Assembly: GCA_002794465.1 (NCBI GenBank)
Contig: MTSL01000126.1
Span: 35,160-99,159, forward strand
Direction of reading: 5' to 3'
Source: Paramicrosporidium saccamoebae
Taxonomy: Eukaryota > Rozellomycota
Length of the DNA stretch: 64,000 nt
The translations under genes were made by a program, and so were the position numbers. The notes beneath the pieces are model-generated. The model searched no databases. It saw only the letters and a list, made by a program, of their open reading frames with translations, and had not been told where the DNA came from. Below are positions 19,143 to 27,665 of the stretch, one piece after another (position 1 is the stretch's first letter; each line of letters begins with the position of its first letter).

Positions 19143-20642
19143 CTACTCATGTTTATTGTCGAGCTCCATGCTGGCAGGCGAGGAAAGGGATGTATAGCAT
19201 GCATCAATTAGTTCGGCTTCCTCATCTAAAAGCAGTGGACGACTGGCAGTGGCTATCAAGTCGGCAGGTGACTGTGAACGTGAGGCATCTCTGGTCATAT
19301 CGCTTGCTGAGGCGGACGTGGGAACTAATTGCTCCGCCTCTCCATCAATAGCGCCATCGCTACGCCATCGACGATGTAGAGAGGGCGACATTGGCCGTAT
19401 GGGTTTTGGTACTGGCTGACTCCGGAACCAGCCCAGAGCAAATCCAACCGCCACAACACTTATTAAAGCAGTTATTTGAAGCAAACTGTATATGGCAATC
19501 CAGAATACGAGACGGTCATTCAGTCGCACCTCTTCGAGCATCTGATCTACTTGTTCAGTAATTCCTCGAGTATACTCGACAGTACGTTTCTCAATGTGGT
19601 GGAGTAGACGCGCTCTAAATGACCTTTTTCTACTTGCATTGCTAAATAATGGATTCTTAGGGTTCGTCTCAATGATACCAATCTCCTCTTGGACGTATTT
19701 CATGTCACCAGTTAGCATTTTAATCTCTTCTTGCAAATTTTTGGAGGACCGGGTGACGTTCCTCTCCAACTGCTGCAATCGATCATAGATTGCCTTGAAG
19801 ACATTTTCCTGGGGAAGCCGTACCGGCGGGAATTCGCCATCTTCAGAGTCGACTGTTTTGGTTGTTGTAGGGGGAGTGGCCCGACAGGACTGCGGTTGGA
19901 AGAGCTTCATAAAGTCATAGACTGCCGTTTGCAACTCAGCCGGCAGTTGATCGGCTACAGGTTCCTCGACATGTTCCGTTGTCTTTTGCACACTTCTGGG
20001 CTCAATGCTGGCAGTGGACAAGACGGTAGCCTTGATTGTGGAGATGGGAACCGACTCTCTCGGCTGCTTCTTTTCCGGTAGGGCGGATGCACTCTCTTCA
20101 AACACCTCCATCATTGTCTTTCCCAAGACCCGCAAAACGCTCACCAGACAGTAATATTCGTTGCCGTAGTGTGTATCAAAGTCGATCCTTAAATACCGCG
20201 TATACATTTCGGCTCCCTCTACCCGAAACACTTGCTCTCCCCTCCCATTTTCAGCCACAAACTGACCCACCTCACGCCATCCCACAGCTGGATATCTTTT
20301 GGAAACACTCACTCGAAACTCACGCACCGTGGAACTAAAATATTCAAAATTGGCGAGGATGAGAGTGTCAATGCGAATGTCCTGGCAGAGTTCGATGATA
20401 ATATGCTTGGAAGGGTAGGAGCACAGATTCAGGAGATAGGTGTCTTTTTGGGACTGCAGGATGGAGCTAGCAGACTTGCAGCCTCGGTTGGTGGATAGTA
20501 CCCGGGCAGCGCAGTCTGACGAAGCATAATTATAACGGGCCTTTAACGTCTCTAGAATTTCTTCCTTTGTGACGGCCTTGTGCGCCACCGGACTGGCCAG
20601 ATGTAGCAGCGCGGCTGCCAGCAACCACTGCACAGCAATCAT
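19143..20642 (-). CDS. SLP1: SUN-domain ER membrane protein, Slp1/SUCO (Opt) family
   Basis: Encodes 499 aa. A signal peptide (MIAVQWLLAAALLHLASPVA) is followed by the SUN-like domain of the Slp1 subgroup: RYNYASSDCAARVLSTNRGCKSASSIL, DTYLLNLC, IIIELCQDIRIDTLILANFEYFSSTVREFRVSVSKRYP, and RYLRIDFDTHYGNEYYCLVSVLRVLGKTMMEVF. A low-complexity linker and a coiled region (residues about 270-350) lead to a transmembrane helix near residues 378-402 (FWIAIYSLLQITALISVVAVGFALGW) and a short tail. In yeast, Slp1 works with Emp65 in ER protein protection; unlike SUN1/2 it is not a KASH-binding LINC protein. The start is 26 bp from the divergent coiled-coil gene. Confidence 0.9.
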   Translation of the reverse strand: MIAVQWLLAAALLHLASPVAHKAVTKEEILETLKARYNYASSDCAARVLSTNRGCKSASSILQSQKDTYLLNLCSYPSKHIIIELCQDIRIDTLILANFEYFSSTVREFRVSVSKRYPAVGWREVGQFVAENGRGEQVFRVEGAEMYTRYLRIDFDTHYGNEYYCLVSVLRVLGKTMMEVFEESASALPEKKQPRESVPISTIKATVLSTASIEPRSVQKTTEHVEEPVADQLPAELQTAVYDFMKLFQPQSCRATPPTTTKTVDSEDGEFPPVRLPQENVFKAIYDRLQQLERNVTRSSKNLQEEIKMLTGDMKYVQEEIGIIETNPKNPLFSNASRKRSFRARLLHHIEKRTVEYTRGITEQVDQMLEEVRLNDRLVFWIAIYSLLQITALISVVAVGFALGWFRSQPVPKPIRPMSPSLHRRWRSDGAIDGEAEQLVPTSASASDMTRDASRSQSPADLIATASRPLLLDEEAELIDACYTSLSSPASMELDNKHE

Positions 20643-20668
20643 CTAAGAGAAATGGAAACAATTGTTAA

Positions 20669-21076
20669 ATGTTGCATGATGAGACAACCCAAATCGAGCA
20701 GGCTCGACAGGACCTAAAGGACGCCCAAGATGATCTGACAAATATCCTCAACCACGGACCCGCTGAAATTTTGCAATTTGTACACAAAGTTAGTAGTATT
20801 TATGTGCACAGATGGGAGAATCGCTGGCCAAGATTGTATCCATCCACTTGTGACTGCTCATCATTGCAGGAACGGAATATGAAGCACAATCACAACGTGC
20901 TGCAACAACAAGGTAGCCTACTTACATGACTAACCATGTCCGTAGCGAGTCACCTGATGGAAAAGGTGGACGCTTTAGAAGCTTCCTTACTAAGCGCTGG
21001 CATGATTGGCGCGACGAGCACGAATGCGAGGGCTGAGACGCCAGATGTGTCTGATGAATACCCAGCCAAGAAATAA
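20669..21076 (+). CDS. Small coiled-coil protein, four exons, family not recognised
   Basis: Four exons, 20669..20779, 20812..20835, 20870..20912 and 20946..21076, separated by introns of 32, 34 and 33 nt, encode 102 aa. The first exon reads IEQARQDLKDAQDDLTNIL, the second is only 24 nt (MGESLAKI), the third ERNMKHNHNVLQQQ, and the fourth ASHLMEKVDALEASLLSAGM followed by a polar tail DVSDEYPAKK. The heptad pattern runs through all the junctions, which supports the model. Introns one and two end in CAG, unlike most here; the third has a GACTAAC branch site. The size and pattern would suit a subunit of a multiprotein complex (kinetochore, Mediator or nucleoporin coil), but I cannot assign one. 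Divergent from SLP1 with only 26 bp between starts. Confidence 0.62.
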
Positions 21077-21433
21077 ATTGTTCTGTAACCGAGGGATTCT
21101 GCTTCGTAGTAATAATTGAGGAGTTTTAACCAGAGCTACGACATATTTCCTAGTCTGTAAATGTGATACTCTTTCATAATCGCAGGGAAACCCATTATAT
21201 TTGACAGCCATTACGGAAGACGTATCAGCACACCATAACACGTCGTACCACATAATACACCATGAAAGTTGGATGATTGGATCCACGGTATACATCACGA
21301 ACCAGTGGAGACTGTCGACTACTGAACGAACCAATCATAACCTCTGCCAGAGGGTTCCCATTGGTCAGAGGGCATTGGCAGGGACGGTTCGCGCTCACCC
21401 CTACTGCTGCAGTCATTCTGATCGCAGTGCATT
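21077..21433. promoter_or_regulatory. G-alpha upstream region with paired CCAAT boxes
   Basis: 357 bp without a convincing gene. CCAATCA at 21331-21337 and an inverted CCAAT (ATTGG, 21360-21364) lie about 100 and 70 bp before the G-alpha start. A 114-codon minus-strand ORF (20990-21334) overlaps the last exon of the coiled-coil gene and shows no recognisable motif. Confidence 0.45.
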
Positions 21434-22663
21434 ATGGGCGCTATTCTGAGCACCTGTTGTCCCCCGCGGCAAGACTCGGTGGAGGAAATCCCCATGACGC
21501 CGGTTCCGCTTCGTCGTCCCTCGGTGCTGGACCCTCAGACGTTTGAATTTGTCGACGCACTGCATCTCCCCAAGGAGGTGGTGGAACGGCCAAAACGCGA
21601 CTCGGTCTTCAAGACGTGGTTTTCTGGAGGAGTTTTCTCCTCCCGCGCCTCAAAGAGCGAGGGACGGCCGGTGAGCAAGCCGGTAAAGATGTTGATGAGT
21701 GGGACGGGCGAGTCAGGCAAGTCGACCATTATTAAGCAGATGAAGATTATTCATCAGGGCGGCTTCACTCAGGAGGAGCTGAATGACTTCCGGCCGCAGA
21801 TATACCGGAACATACAGGACTCGATAGTACAGATACTGGACACTATGGAGCCAGAGGAGCTTAGTCGGGACGAACGGACACTGGAGGCAGTGTGGGTGGT
21901 CCGGAGATTTAAGCCGGTGTTTGAGGAGCTAACCAGTCTGCCGACAGAATATGTAATGGCCATTAATTATTTATGGTTGGAGGTGATTCGAAGTAGTTTC
22001 GACAGTGTCCTTAGGAAAAGTTATATTCTGGACTCGGCGCCCTACTTTTTTGATGAAGTGGACCGGATAGCCCAGCCGGGCTTTGTGCCAAGCAATGACG
22101 ACGTTTTGAGGGCTCGTATCACCACCACGGGCATTAATGAGTACACATTCAAGTCGGGTCCGTTGAACATTATTATGATTGACGTTGGAGGCCAGCGGCC
22201 GGAACGGAGGAAATGGATTGAAACCTTTGATAATGTCACCACACTGATATTCTGTGTGGCCATTAGTGAGTACGATCACATGTTGAGGGAGGAGCCTCGA
22301 CAAAATCGACTTCTCGAGTCGTTTCAGCTCTGGGAATCTGTCGTCAACAGTAAATGGTTCCAGCGCAGCTCTATTGTCCTGTTTTTGAACAAGAAGGACA
22401 TTTTCCGACACAAGCTCCGTAGCAATCCGTTGCCCCGATACTTTCCCGAATATCGACCACCAGACTCGTTTCTCTCAGAGGAGGCCTCGTATGAACATGC
22501 GGCCGAGTTTATCAAGAACAAGTTTCTTGCCATGAACTATGGAAGGGTACAGATTTACCCATATCTGACCTGTGCCACTGACACGAAGAATATTGATCTG
22601 GTGTTTGCGGCGGTGAAGGAGACGGTGCTTGCGAATAATCTGAGGAGTGCGGGAATACTGTAG
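21434..22663 (+). CDS. GPA1: Heterotrimeric G-protein alpha subunit
   Basis: A single exon, 409 aa. It starts MGAILSTCC, giving a myristoylation glycine and palmitoylation cysteines. G1 is GTGESGKST at residues 90-98, the arginine finger region is VLRARITTTGI, G3 is DVGGQRPERRKW, G4 is NKKD, and G5 is TCATDT; it ends NNLRSAGIL. So nucleotide binding and the catalytic Arg and Gln are all present. Odd points: the P-loop starts about 50 residues later than in typical G-alpha (residue ~40) because of a polar insert at residues 10-80. G1 has T in place of the usual A (GAGESGKS), and switch II reads RPERRKW where RSERKKW is usual. Membrane-anchored signal transducer downstream of a seven-helix receptor. 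Confidence 0.96.
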   Translation: MGAILSTCCPPRQDSVEEIPMTPVPLRRPSVLDPQTFEFVDALHLPKEVVERPKRDSVFKTWFSGGVFSSRASKSEGRPVSKPVKMLMSGTGESGKSTIIKQMKIIHQGGFTQEELNDFRPQIYRNIQDSIVQILDTMEPEELSRDERTLEAVWVVRRFKPVFEELTSLPTEYVMAINYLWLEVIRSSFDSVLRKSYILDSAPYFFDEVDRIAQPGFVPSNDDVLRARITTTGINEYTFKSGPLNIIMIDVGGQRPERRKWIETFDNVTTLIFCVAISEYDHMLREEPRQNRLLESFQLWESVVNSKWFQRSSIVLFLNKKDIFRHKLRSNPLPRYFPEYRPPDSFLSEEASYEHAAEFIKNKFLAMNYGRVQIYPYLTCATDTKNIDLVFAAVKETVLANNLRSAGIL

Positions 22664-22775
22664 TCCAGCGAGTTAGGAATCCATAAATTAGACATTTGTA
22701 CAAGTGAGCTGAAGTATCAGGGTACTGGTTATTAGTGGATAATAGTACGTAGCAGTGTAACAATACGATCCGTAC

Positions 22776-22803
22776 TACGATACAATACAATACAATACAA
22801 TAC
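22776..22803. repeat. ATACAATAC microsatellite (5-bp period)
   Basis: Five copies of ACAAT in tandem between the G-alpha and NIT2 genes, in the presumed NIT2 promoter. Confidence 0.7.
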
Positions 22804-22828
22804 ATCTTCCCCGACATCCAATCAGATC

Positions 22829-23731
22829 ATGCTCCACCGTAAAATGAAAGTGTCAATCATACAAATGTTGGTGGGTGAGGACAAGTCGCTAAATGTTAAA
22901 CGAGCAATGGCACGGATTCGGGAGGCAGCTACTGCTGGTGCCAAGCTCGTCATTCTTCCAGTACTGCGTAATGTGGATTAACCGGCAGGAGTGCTTCAAT
23001 TCTCCCTACAGCACATCTCTATTTCATCAGTATGCGGAGCAGGTTCCAGAGGGTGACACTTGTGTCCAGCTGGCTGCAGCAGCAAAATCCAACAATGTCT
23101 GGCTGATTGGCGGCACCATCCCAGAGTGTGCAGATGGAAAGGTGTATAATTGCAGCACCGTCTACTCGCCCTCTGGATTCCTCTTTAAGTATCAAAAGGT
23201 ACTATTCTCATCTACACTGACTGATGGTAGATGCATTTATTTGATATTGACATTCCCGGAAAAATTTCCTTCAAAGAGTCGGATACACTGTCTGCAGGGA
23301 CTCGATTTCAACATTTCGATTGCGAGAGTTTCCGAATCGGCGTGGGTATATGCTACGACTTGCGATTTCCTGAATTCTCCTCCATCCTCGCCTCCCGTGG
23401 CTGCAATCTTATGGTGTTTCCAAGCGCATTCAACACCACCACCGGCCCCTTGCACTGGCATTTGCTGCAACGCGCACGTGCTGTTGATCAGGCCTGCTAT
23501 GTTATCAGTGCTTCGCCTGCCCGGGATCCAACGGCCTCCTACAAGGCATATGGCCACTCAATGGTTGTCTCGCCGATGGGTGAGGTACTGGCCGAGGCGG
23601 GAGAGGGCGAAGAAATTTTGTATGCAGAAATCAATCCTTTGCAAGCTGAAGAAACGCGTCGTAATATCCCAGCTTTGCGACAGAAACGTACTGACGTATA
23701 CACTACCCCATCCATCATTGGGGGTGATTGA
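22829..23731 (+). CDS. NIT2: Omega-amidase, NIT2-like nitrilase superfamily
   Basis: Three exons (22829..22960, 22989..23198, 23231..23731), with introns of 28 nt (22961..22988, the shortest well-supported one here) and 32 nt (23199..23230), give 280 aa (human 276). The catalytic triad is complete: Glu in LPECFNSPY (created by the first splice), Lys in YQKMHLFDIDIPGK (created by the second) and Cys in GVGICYDLRFPE. RARAVDQACYVISASPARD and GHSMVVSPMGEVL are further family blocks. It hydrolyses alpha-ketoglutaramate and alpha-ketosuccinamate to 2-oxoacids and ammonia. ATG 22829 or the in-frame ATG at 22844 (MKVSIIQ) could be used. A CCAATCA box ends only a few bases before the first ATG. Confidence 0.96.
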
Positions 23732-23788
23732 GCGCGACTATAGTTTAAAAGAATAATACATTAACTGGACAAGGGTGCTCGCCTTGCA

Positions 23789-25906
23789 ATGACTGGACTT
23801 GTTCAACGTACGCTACCAACTTGTTTTCGCTTATTATTAGCACGCGCTGACCGCTTCCGCAAGCGAAGCTACCACGATGAGGAACATAGGGAGGATCCCA
23901 TCCGCACCATGGAGCAGACCATCTTCAACCTCGGAAACCCGCATCCTACATTGACCATTGAAGAAGATGTAGCCCAAACAGCGACAATGGTTGTTGGAGA
24001 GATGCAGGACATGGTGCCAGCAGTGGTGGCATGTATTCTTGAGTTGCCACACAAGTTGGTGTATTATGTTCGATTGTTAAAGTTGATTGGGAAGGAAAAG
24101 CCCGACTTTGTCAGTGAAGTGGTCAAGACTGTTGCTGCCCAGTTCCCATCCTTTGCAGCTGCTGGTCCGTGGCGTCATTTTGTGCAGTCGGTGCGTTTTT
24201 ATGCGACATGCGTAGCCGAGGGCGTTTTGGGGATGGATTGCTTTGTGGAATTTGGAAAGGCATTACTGGCCTGCACGGGCGGAAAGGCGACTGATTTTGT
24301 GTTATGGACACTCTGTGCTGCCTTACCATTGGCGCCGGTAACCGAACTGGATGGACTGCTGGCTACTGTTTGTGCCCAACGTGGCGACAATGTTCCTAAG
24401 GATCTTACTGGCGTATGGCATTGCATGAAAAATGCATCCCGGCCGGAACCCCATTCCTCTGATAATACGCTGTCAGTTCCCCTGGGATCTGTGACTGCCG
24501 TGACGGCTGATGATTCTTGGGATGCCGCCTTTGAACCGCTAATGCTCTTTCCAGATGCCTTCCAGTGTGGCGACTATGAGCAATGGACTGTCTATTTGTG
24601 GTGTCGTATCCTGCTAGAGTCCATGGAGCTTAATCATCGTCGGTGCGCAGACTTGCTGCTCAACGGTATTCCCGCTTCGTACGGCACCTCTGAGAAGATT
24701 GTTGTTCAGTTCCTGTTTGGGGAGTTGCTCCGCAACCGAAGCAACAAGGTGCCGGCTCTCGTCTATGAGACGCTGCTGATGGACTGTTGTCGACTATCAA
24801 GGACCTTTCCTCCCAATATGGCAAAAGGTCTATTCATGCTCTATGACCAACTCGAAGAACTCGGCTTTGTGGCTACAGACCGATTGGCCTCGTGGTTTTC
24901 CCACCATCTGAGCAATTTTGATTACAAGTGGAAGTGGGCCGCCTGGTCGGCTGTCCTAACGGCACCGCCAACGTCCATGCAGTACGTCTTTGTGCGCTTT
25001 ACACTGAAAAAGTTGGTGCGTCTCTCTTACTATGACCGAGTTGCGCCCACTGTTCCCGAAGAGTTCAAGGTAATGCTGCCTGAGAATGTTTGTCCACACT
25101 TCAAATTTGCCGACAGCGATGACGATGCAGCAGAGATGGCGGGACGGATAACAGAACAGATTCAGAGCCGAGGGAGCATAGAGGAGATTAAGCGGTCGTT
25201 GGGAGCTGCGGATGATGACGAATTGGACGCTGTGCAGCGTGAAGTGCTCCTGCAAAGTCTCTTGCAAGTGGGCTCCAAGTCCCTTTCGCACATGTTGACT
25301 GTGGTGGAAAAATATCTCTCCCTTTTCCAATTGCTGCTCCCCAAACACGGAGATAAGATGAGTGCCAACATGTTCATCCTCGACCAGCTCTATTCATTCT
25401 GGCGGAGTAGTATGCTGCATTTTGAGTTTGCCGTTGAGCGTCTCATTAATTACCGCATCTTGTTGCCAAAACACGTTATTCAATGGATATTTGAGCGTGC
25501 GGACGAACAGCTTTGTGATGTTGAGGCCTCCTTTTACGAGGTCGTGGCCCATATTATGGGACGGGGCATTATTATGCGCACCATTCAACAATCGTCCATG
25601 ATGTCCTCTATTGCGGCAGCCAAGATGAGTGGACAGCCAGAGGAGAGGATTGCTACAACTGTAAGTAATCTCCAGGCTGAATACGAAGAGACGCTTGCTC
25701 TTGCTGTGGAGAAGCTGGCAACGTTGAGGGAGCAACTGGTCGCCTCTGACGAAATGCTCTCAGCCGTGCACAAGTTTACCTGCGCTTTGATAAAGGAGAT
25801 TGTCACGTGCTATCAGGCAGACTGTGTCAAGATTTCTGGAGGCGTGCTGGCCGCGGTAGGACGGAAAATGTCCAATGAAATTAGAGTTATCCTGGAAGAA
25901 TTGTAA
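23789..25906 (+). CDS. NCBP1: Nuclear cap-binding complex large subunit (CBP80/NCBP1, yeast Cbc1/Sto1)
   Basis: Encodes 705 aa, shorter than human (790), made of alpha-helical MIF4G-like repeats. Diagnostic blocks are WTVYLWCRILLESMELNHRRCADLLLNGI, VVQFLFGELLR, YETLLMDCCRLSRTFPPNMAKGLFMLYDQLEELGF and ASWFSHHLSNFDYKWKW. An RKRSYHDEE motif near the N-terminus fits the usual basic NLS region. It binds CBP20 and nuclear m7G-capped transcripts. The first ~17 residues look unconserved. An in-frame 33-nt stretch there (23808..23840, GTACGC...TTATTAG) has exactly the size and ends of a local intron, so the true product may be 694 aa. The C-terminal helix FTCALIKEIVTCYQAD is present. Confidence 0.88.
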   Translation: MTGLVQRTLPTCFRLLLARADRFRKRSYHDEEHREDPIRTMEQTIFNLGNPHPTLTIEEDVAQTATMVVGEMQDMVPAVVACILELPHKLVYYVRLLKLIGKEKPDFVSEVVKTVAAQFPSFAAAGPWRHFVQSVRFYATCVAEGVLGMDCFVEFGKALLACTGGKATDFVLWTLCAALPLAPVTELDGLLATVCAQRGDNVPKDLTGVWHCMKNASRPEPHSSDNTLSVPLGSVTAVTADDSWDAAFEPLMLFPDAFQCGDYEQWTVYLWCRILLESMELNHRRCADLLLNGIPASYGTSEKIVVQFLFGELLRNRSNKVPALVYETLLMDCCRLSRTFPPNMAKGLFMLYDQLEELGFVATDRLASWFSHHLSNFDYKWKWAAWSAVLTAPPTSMQYVFVRFTLKKLVRLSYYDRVAPTVPEEFKVMLPENVCPHFKFADSDDDAAEMAGRITEQIQSRGSIEEIKRSLGAADDDELDAVQREVLLQSLLQVGSKSLSHMLTVVEKYLSLFQLLLPKHGDKMSANMFILDQLYSFWRSSMLHFEFAVERLINYRILLPKHVIQWIFERADEQLCDVEASFYEVVAHIMGRGIIMRTIQQSSMMSSIAAAKMSGQPEERIATTVSNLQAEYEETLALAVEKLATLREQLVASDEMLSAVHKFTCALIKEIVTCYQADCVKISGGVLAAVGRKMSNEIRVILEEL

Positions 25907-26028
25907 CCACGGTCATTACAGCTCACCCGCTGATTGGCCTAAATACCAATACAACTACATATGTGATATTAGCAAGATTGTTGCACTAATAAGTCTATGG
26001 AGCTAATGCTGCTAGTGCCATCGCAAAG

Positions 26029-26535
26029 ATGAACTTTGCCTCCATCGGCATTCTCATCATTTTGGCGTTCCTGGCGTCGACGAGTGGGAGACGACATGGC
26101 AAGAAGCAGACGGTAAAATTCTCAAGCTCCACCTCCAGCTACAGCAGCACAGAAGAGGACAATGCCCTCTCTCGCCTCCGCGAGGATGTCATCAAGACGC
26201 TCACTACTTACGTCTCCTCCCTACACTCCTCTCTCCGTACAAAGAATCGCGCCCTTGCACGCATCCTGATCTCCCGTCGCATGGGCGAAACGGCAATGCA
26301 CGAGGCGATTCGGGAGTGGGCATTGGGCAGTGTGAATGCGGCAAAGTCACGGGCCAAGGAAGCAGGAGGCGAGCTGAAGACGGCTGTGCAGACGAGATGG
26401 GGAATGAAGGGGGTTGGGAGGAGGAATGCGTTTGCCAGCACAGCCCACAACCATAGAGCCGAGGAGGATCGGACCAACCCGCTCCGAGCCGGCAGACCAC
26501 ATGGCAATGATCATGAGTTTACTTTTCCATTATAG
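26029..26535 (+). CDS. Secreted protein of unknown function
   Basis: 168 aa with a clear signal peptide (MNFASIGILIILAFLASTSG) followed by a basic site (RRHGKK), a Ser/Thr-rich linker (SSSTSSYSSTEED) and a helical, basic domain (LREDVIKTLTTYVSSLHSS to about residue 125). The end is polar. No cysteine in the mature protein. The architecture (signal peptide, RR, Ser-rich linker, charged helical part) resembles that of the next gene at 27010, which may be a distant paralogue. Function not recognised. Confidence 0.65.
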   Translation: MNFASIGILIILAFLASTSGRRHGKKQTVKFSSSTSSYSSTEEDNALSRLREDVIKTLTTYVSSLHSSLRTKNRALARILISRRMGETAMHEAIREWALGSVNAAKSRAKEAGGELKTAVQTRWGMKGVGRRNAFASTAHNHRAEEDRTNPLRAGRPHGNDHEFTFPL

Positions 26536-27009
26536 CCATTTACAATGGTTTATGTCCATGTCTATGTCTGTGTCTGTGTAATAAAATCCCCACCTGCGAC
26601 TATTGAGCCTGAATTCAAAATGTGCTTACAAGGGTTTAGTGTATCAAATTTCATTAATAAGACCAGAGATCTTGTGGTTCTATGGTTTTGTGATTCTGTG
26701 GTTCTGTGGTTTTGTAGTTCTATGATTGTTGGAGTCGAGTTTGAACCCCCTTTTCACTGTTGACACTAAAATCTCAATCTATCATTGTTATTCGATTTAG
26801 TCAACATCTAGGTCCACTTGCAACCTGTGCAGTAGTCAATATTCCAATTCTAGTAAAGGTCGAGATTGCTTTCAATTGGGTAAAGGTATTCTTAGTCGGG
26901 AACGAATATGCCCGATTGATAAATATTTGAAAATATGGAATAATCTACCTAATCAGTGATATTGATCGTCGTTCTATTTAGTTGGCCAAAAGTGATATTA
27001 AAAAACACA
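26536..27009. repeat. Spacer with TTCTGTGGTT-type short tandem repeats
   Basis: 474 bp, no gene seen. 26545-26580 is TCTATGTCTGTG repeat. 26672-26730 has about six copies of a 9-10-bp unit (GGTTCTGTG / GATTCTGTG / GGTTTTGTG). The rest is AT-rich promoter-like sequence ahead of the 27010 gene. Confidence 0.6.
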
Positions 27010-27585
27010 ATGATCTGCAGTCTTCAAAGCATTCTCTCATTCTGTCTCTTTTCTCTGGTAACCGTCAGTGCCTCCCGTCGTACCGCTCCCCCTCGAGGCA
27101 CCATCCGCCCTCGAGACGTGACTCGTCCCATCTTGCTCGCAAGCTCCTCTTCATCCTCCTCTAGCAGCAGCGAGAGGGCTGGTGGCTTGACACGCAGGGA
27201 GCTTCAGGAGGCCAGACGCTTATTGGAGCCATTCTACAGCACTGTCAATGATTCTCTAAAGTTGAAGGGCGAGCATCTCCTCACTCTCCTTGCAAAGGCT
27301 GGTACGTTGACCCTCGCCGAGGCCGACATCCTGGTTTTTGAAGAGGCTTGTCATCAGGCTCTCACACGTCGTCTCGCAGTCACTAGGGAGGAGCTCATTG
27401 GCATCTATAAGCAGGAGGGCACAGAATTGAAGTCACAGAGAGAGGCAACTAGGGCCTTTAAGGATCAGCTCACTCAGAACACTTTAACACAGGTGGCCAA
27501 GGAAGTAAACGAGGAGCGAAAGCGCAAGCGAGAAGAGCGCGAGGAGGAAAAGAGCGGACGCAAGAGATTCCGCTCTGGGAAATAA
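27010..27585 (+). CDS. Secreted protein of unknown function, Ser-rich linker and charged helical domain
   Basis: 191 aa from ATG 27010. The signal peptide is MICSLQSILSFCLFSLVTVSA, followed by SRRTAPPRG, a ten-serine run (LASSSSSSSSSSERAGG), and a helical domain (ELQEARRLLEPFYSTVNDSLKL ... LAEADILVFEEACHQALTRRL) ending in a strongly basic tail (EERKRKREEREEEKSGRKRFR). The tail looks like a nuclear-localisation type sequence, unusual for a secreted protein; it may instead be a cleavage or nucleic-acid-binding segment. Layout resembles the upstream neighbour at 26029. Not recognised. Confidence 0.65.
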   Translation: MICSLQSILSFCLFSLVTVSASRRTAPPRGTIRPRDVTRPILLASSSSSSSSSSERAGGLTRRELQEARRLLEPFYSTVNDSLKLKGEHLLTLLAKAGTLTLAEADILVFEEACHQALTRRLAVTREELIGIYKQEGTELKSQREATRAFKDQLTQNTLTQVAKEVNEERKRKREEREEEKSGRKRFRSGK

Positions 27586-27652
27586 GCATTCATTAATTGC
27601 ATAACACACAATACATTACATTTCTGTAATTTCCATGTTGTCCGCCGATCAG

Positions 27653-27657
27653 CCAAT
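27653..27657 (+). promoter_or_regulatory. CCAAT box 9 nt before the FAM114-like gene start
   Basis: AGCCAATCAGAG lies at 27651-27662, directly before the ATG at 27666. The same CCAATCA core is seen before NIT2 (22818) and hydrolase 3 (37188). Position so close to the ATG implies very short 5' leaders or use in initiation-site placement. Confidence 0.5.
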
Positions 27658-27665
27658 CAGAGGCC

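Noticed and set aside
20990-21334. 114-codon minus-strand ORF before G-alpha
   Set aside because: It overlaps the last exon of the coiled-coil gene, which has three well-formed introns and continuous heptads; no motif in the minus-strand product.
24956-25735. Minus-strand ORFs inside the CBP80 gene
   Set aside because: Antisense shadows; the plus strand carries the conserved cap-binding protein.
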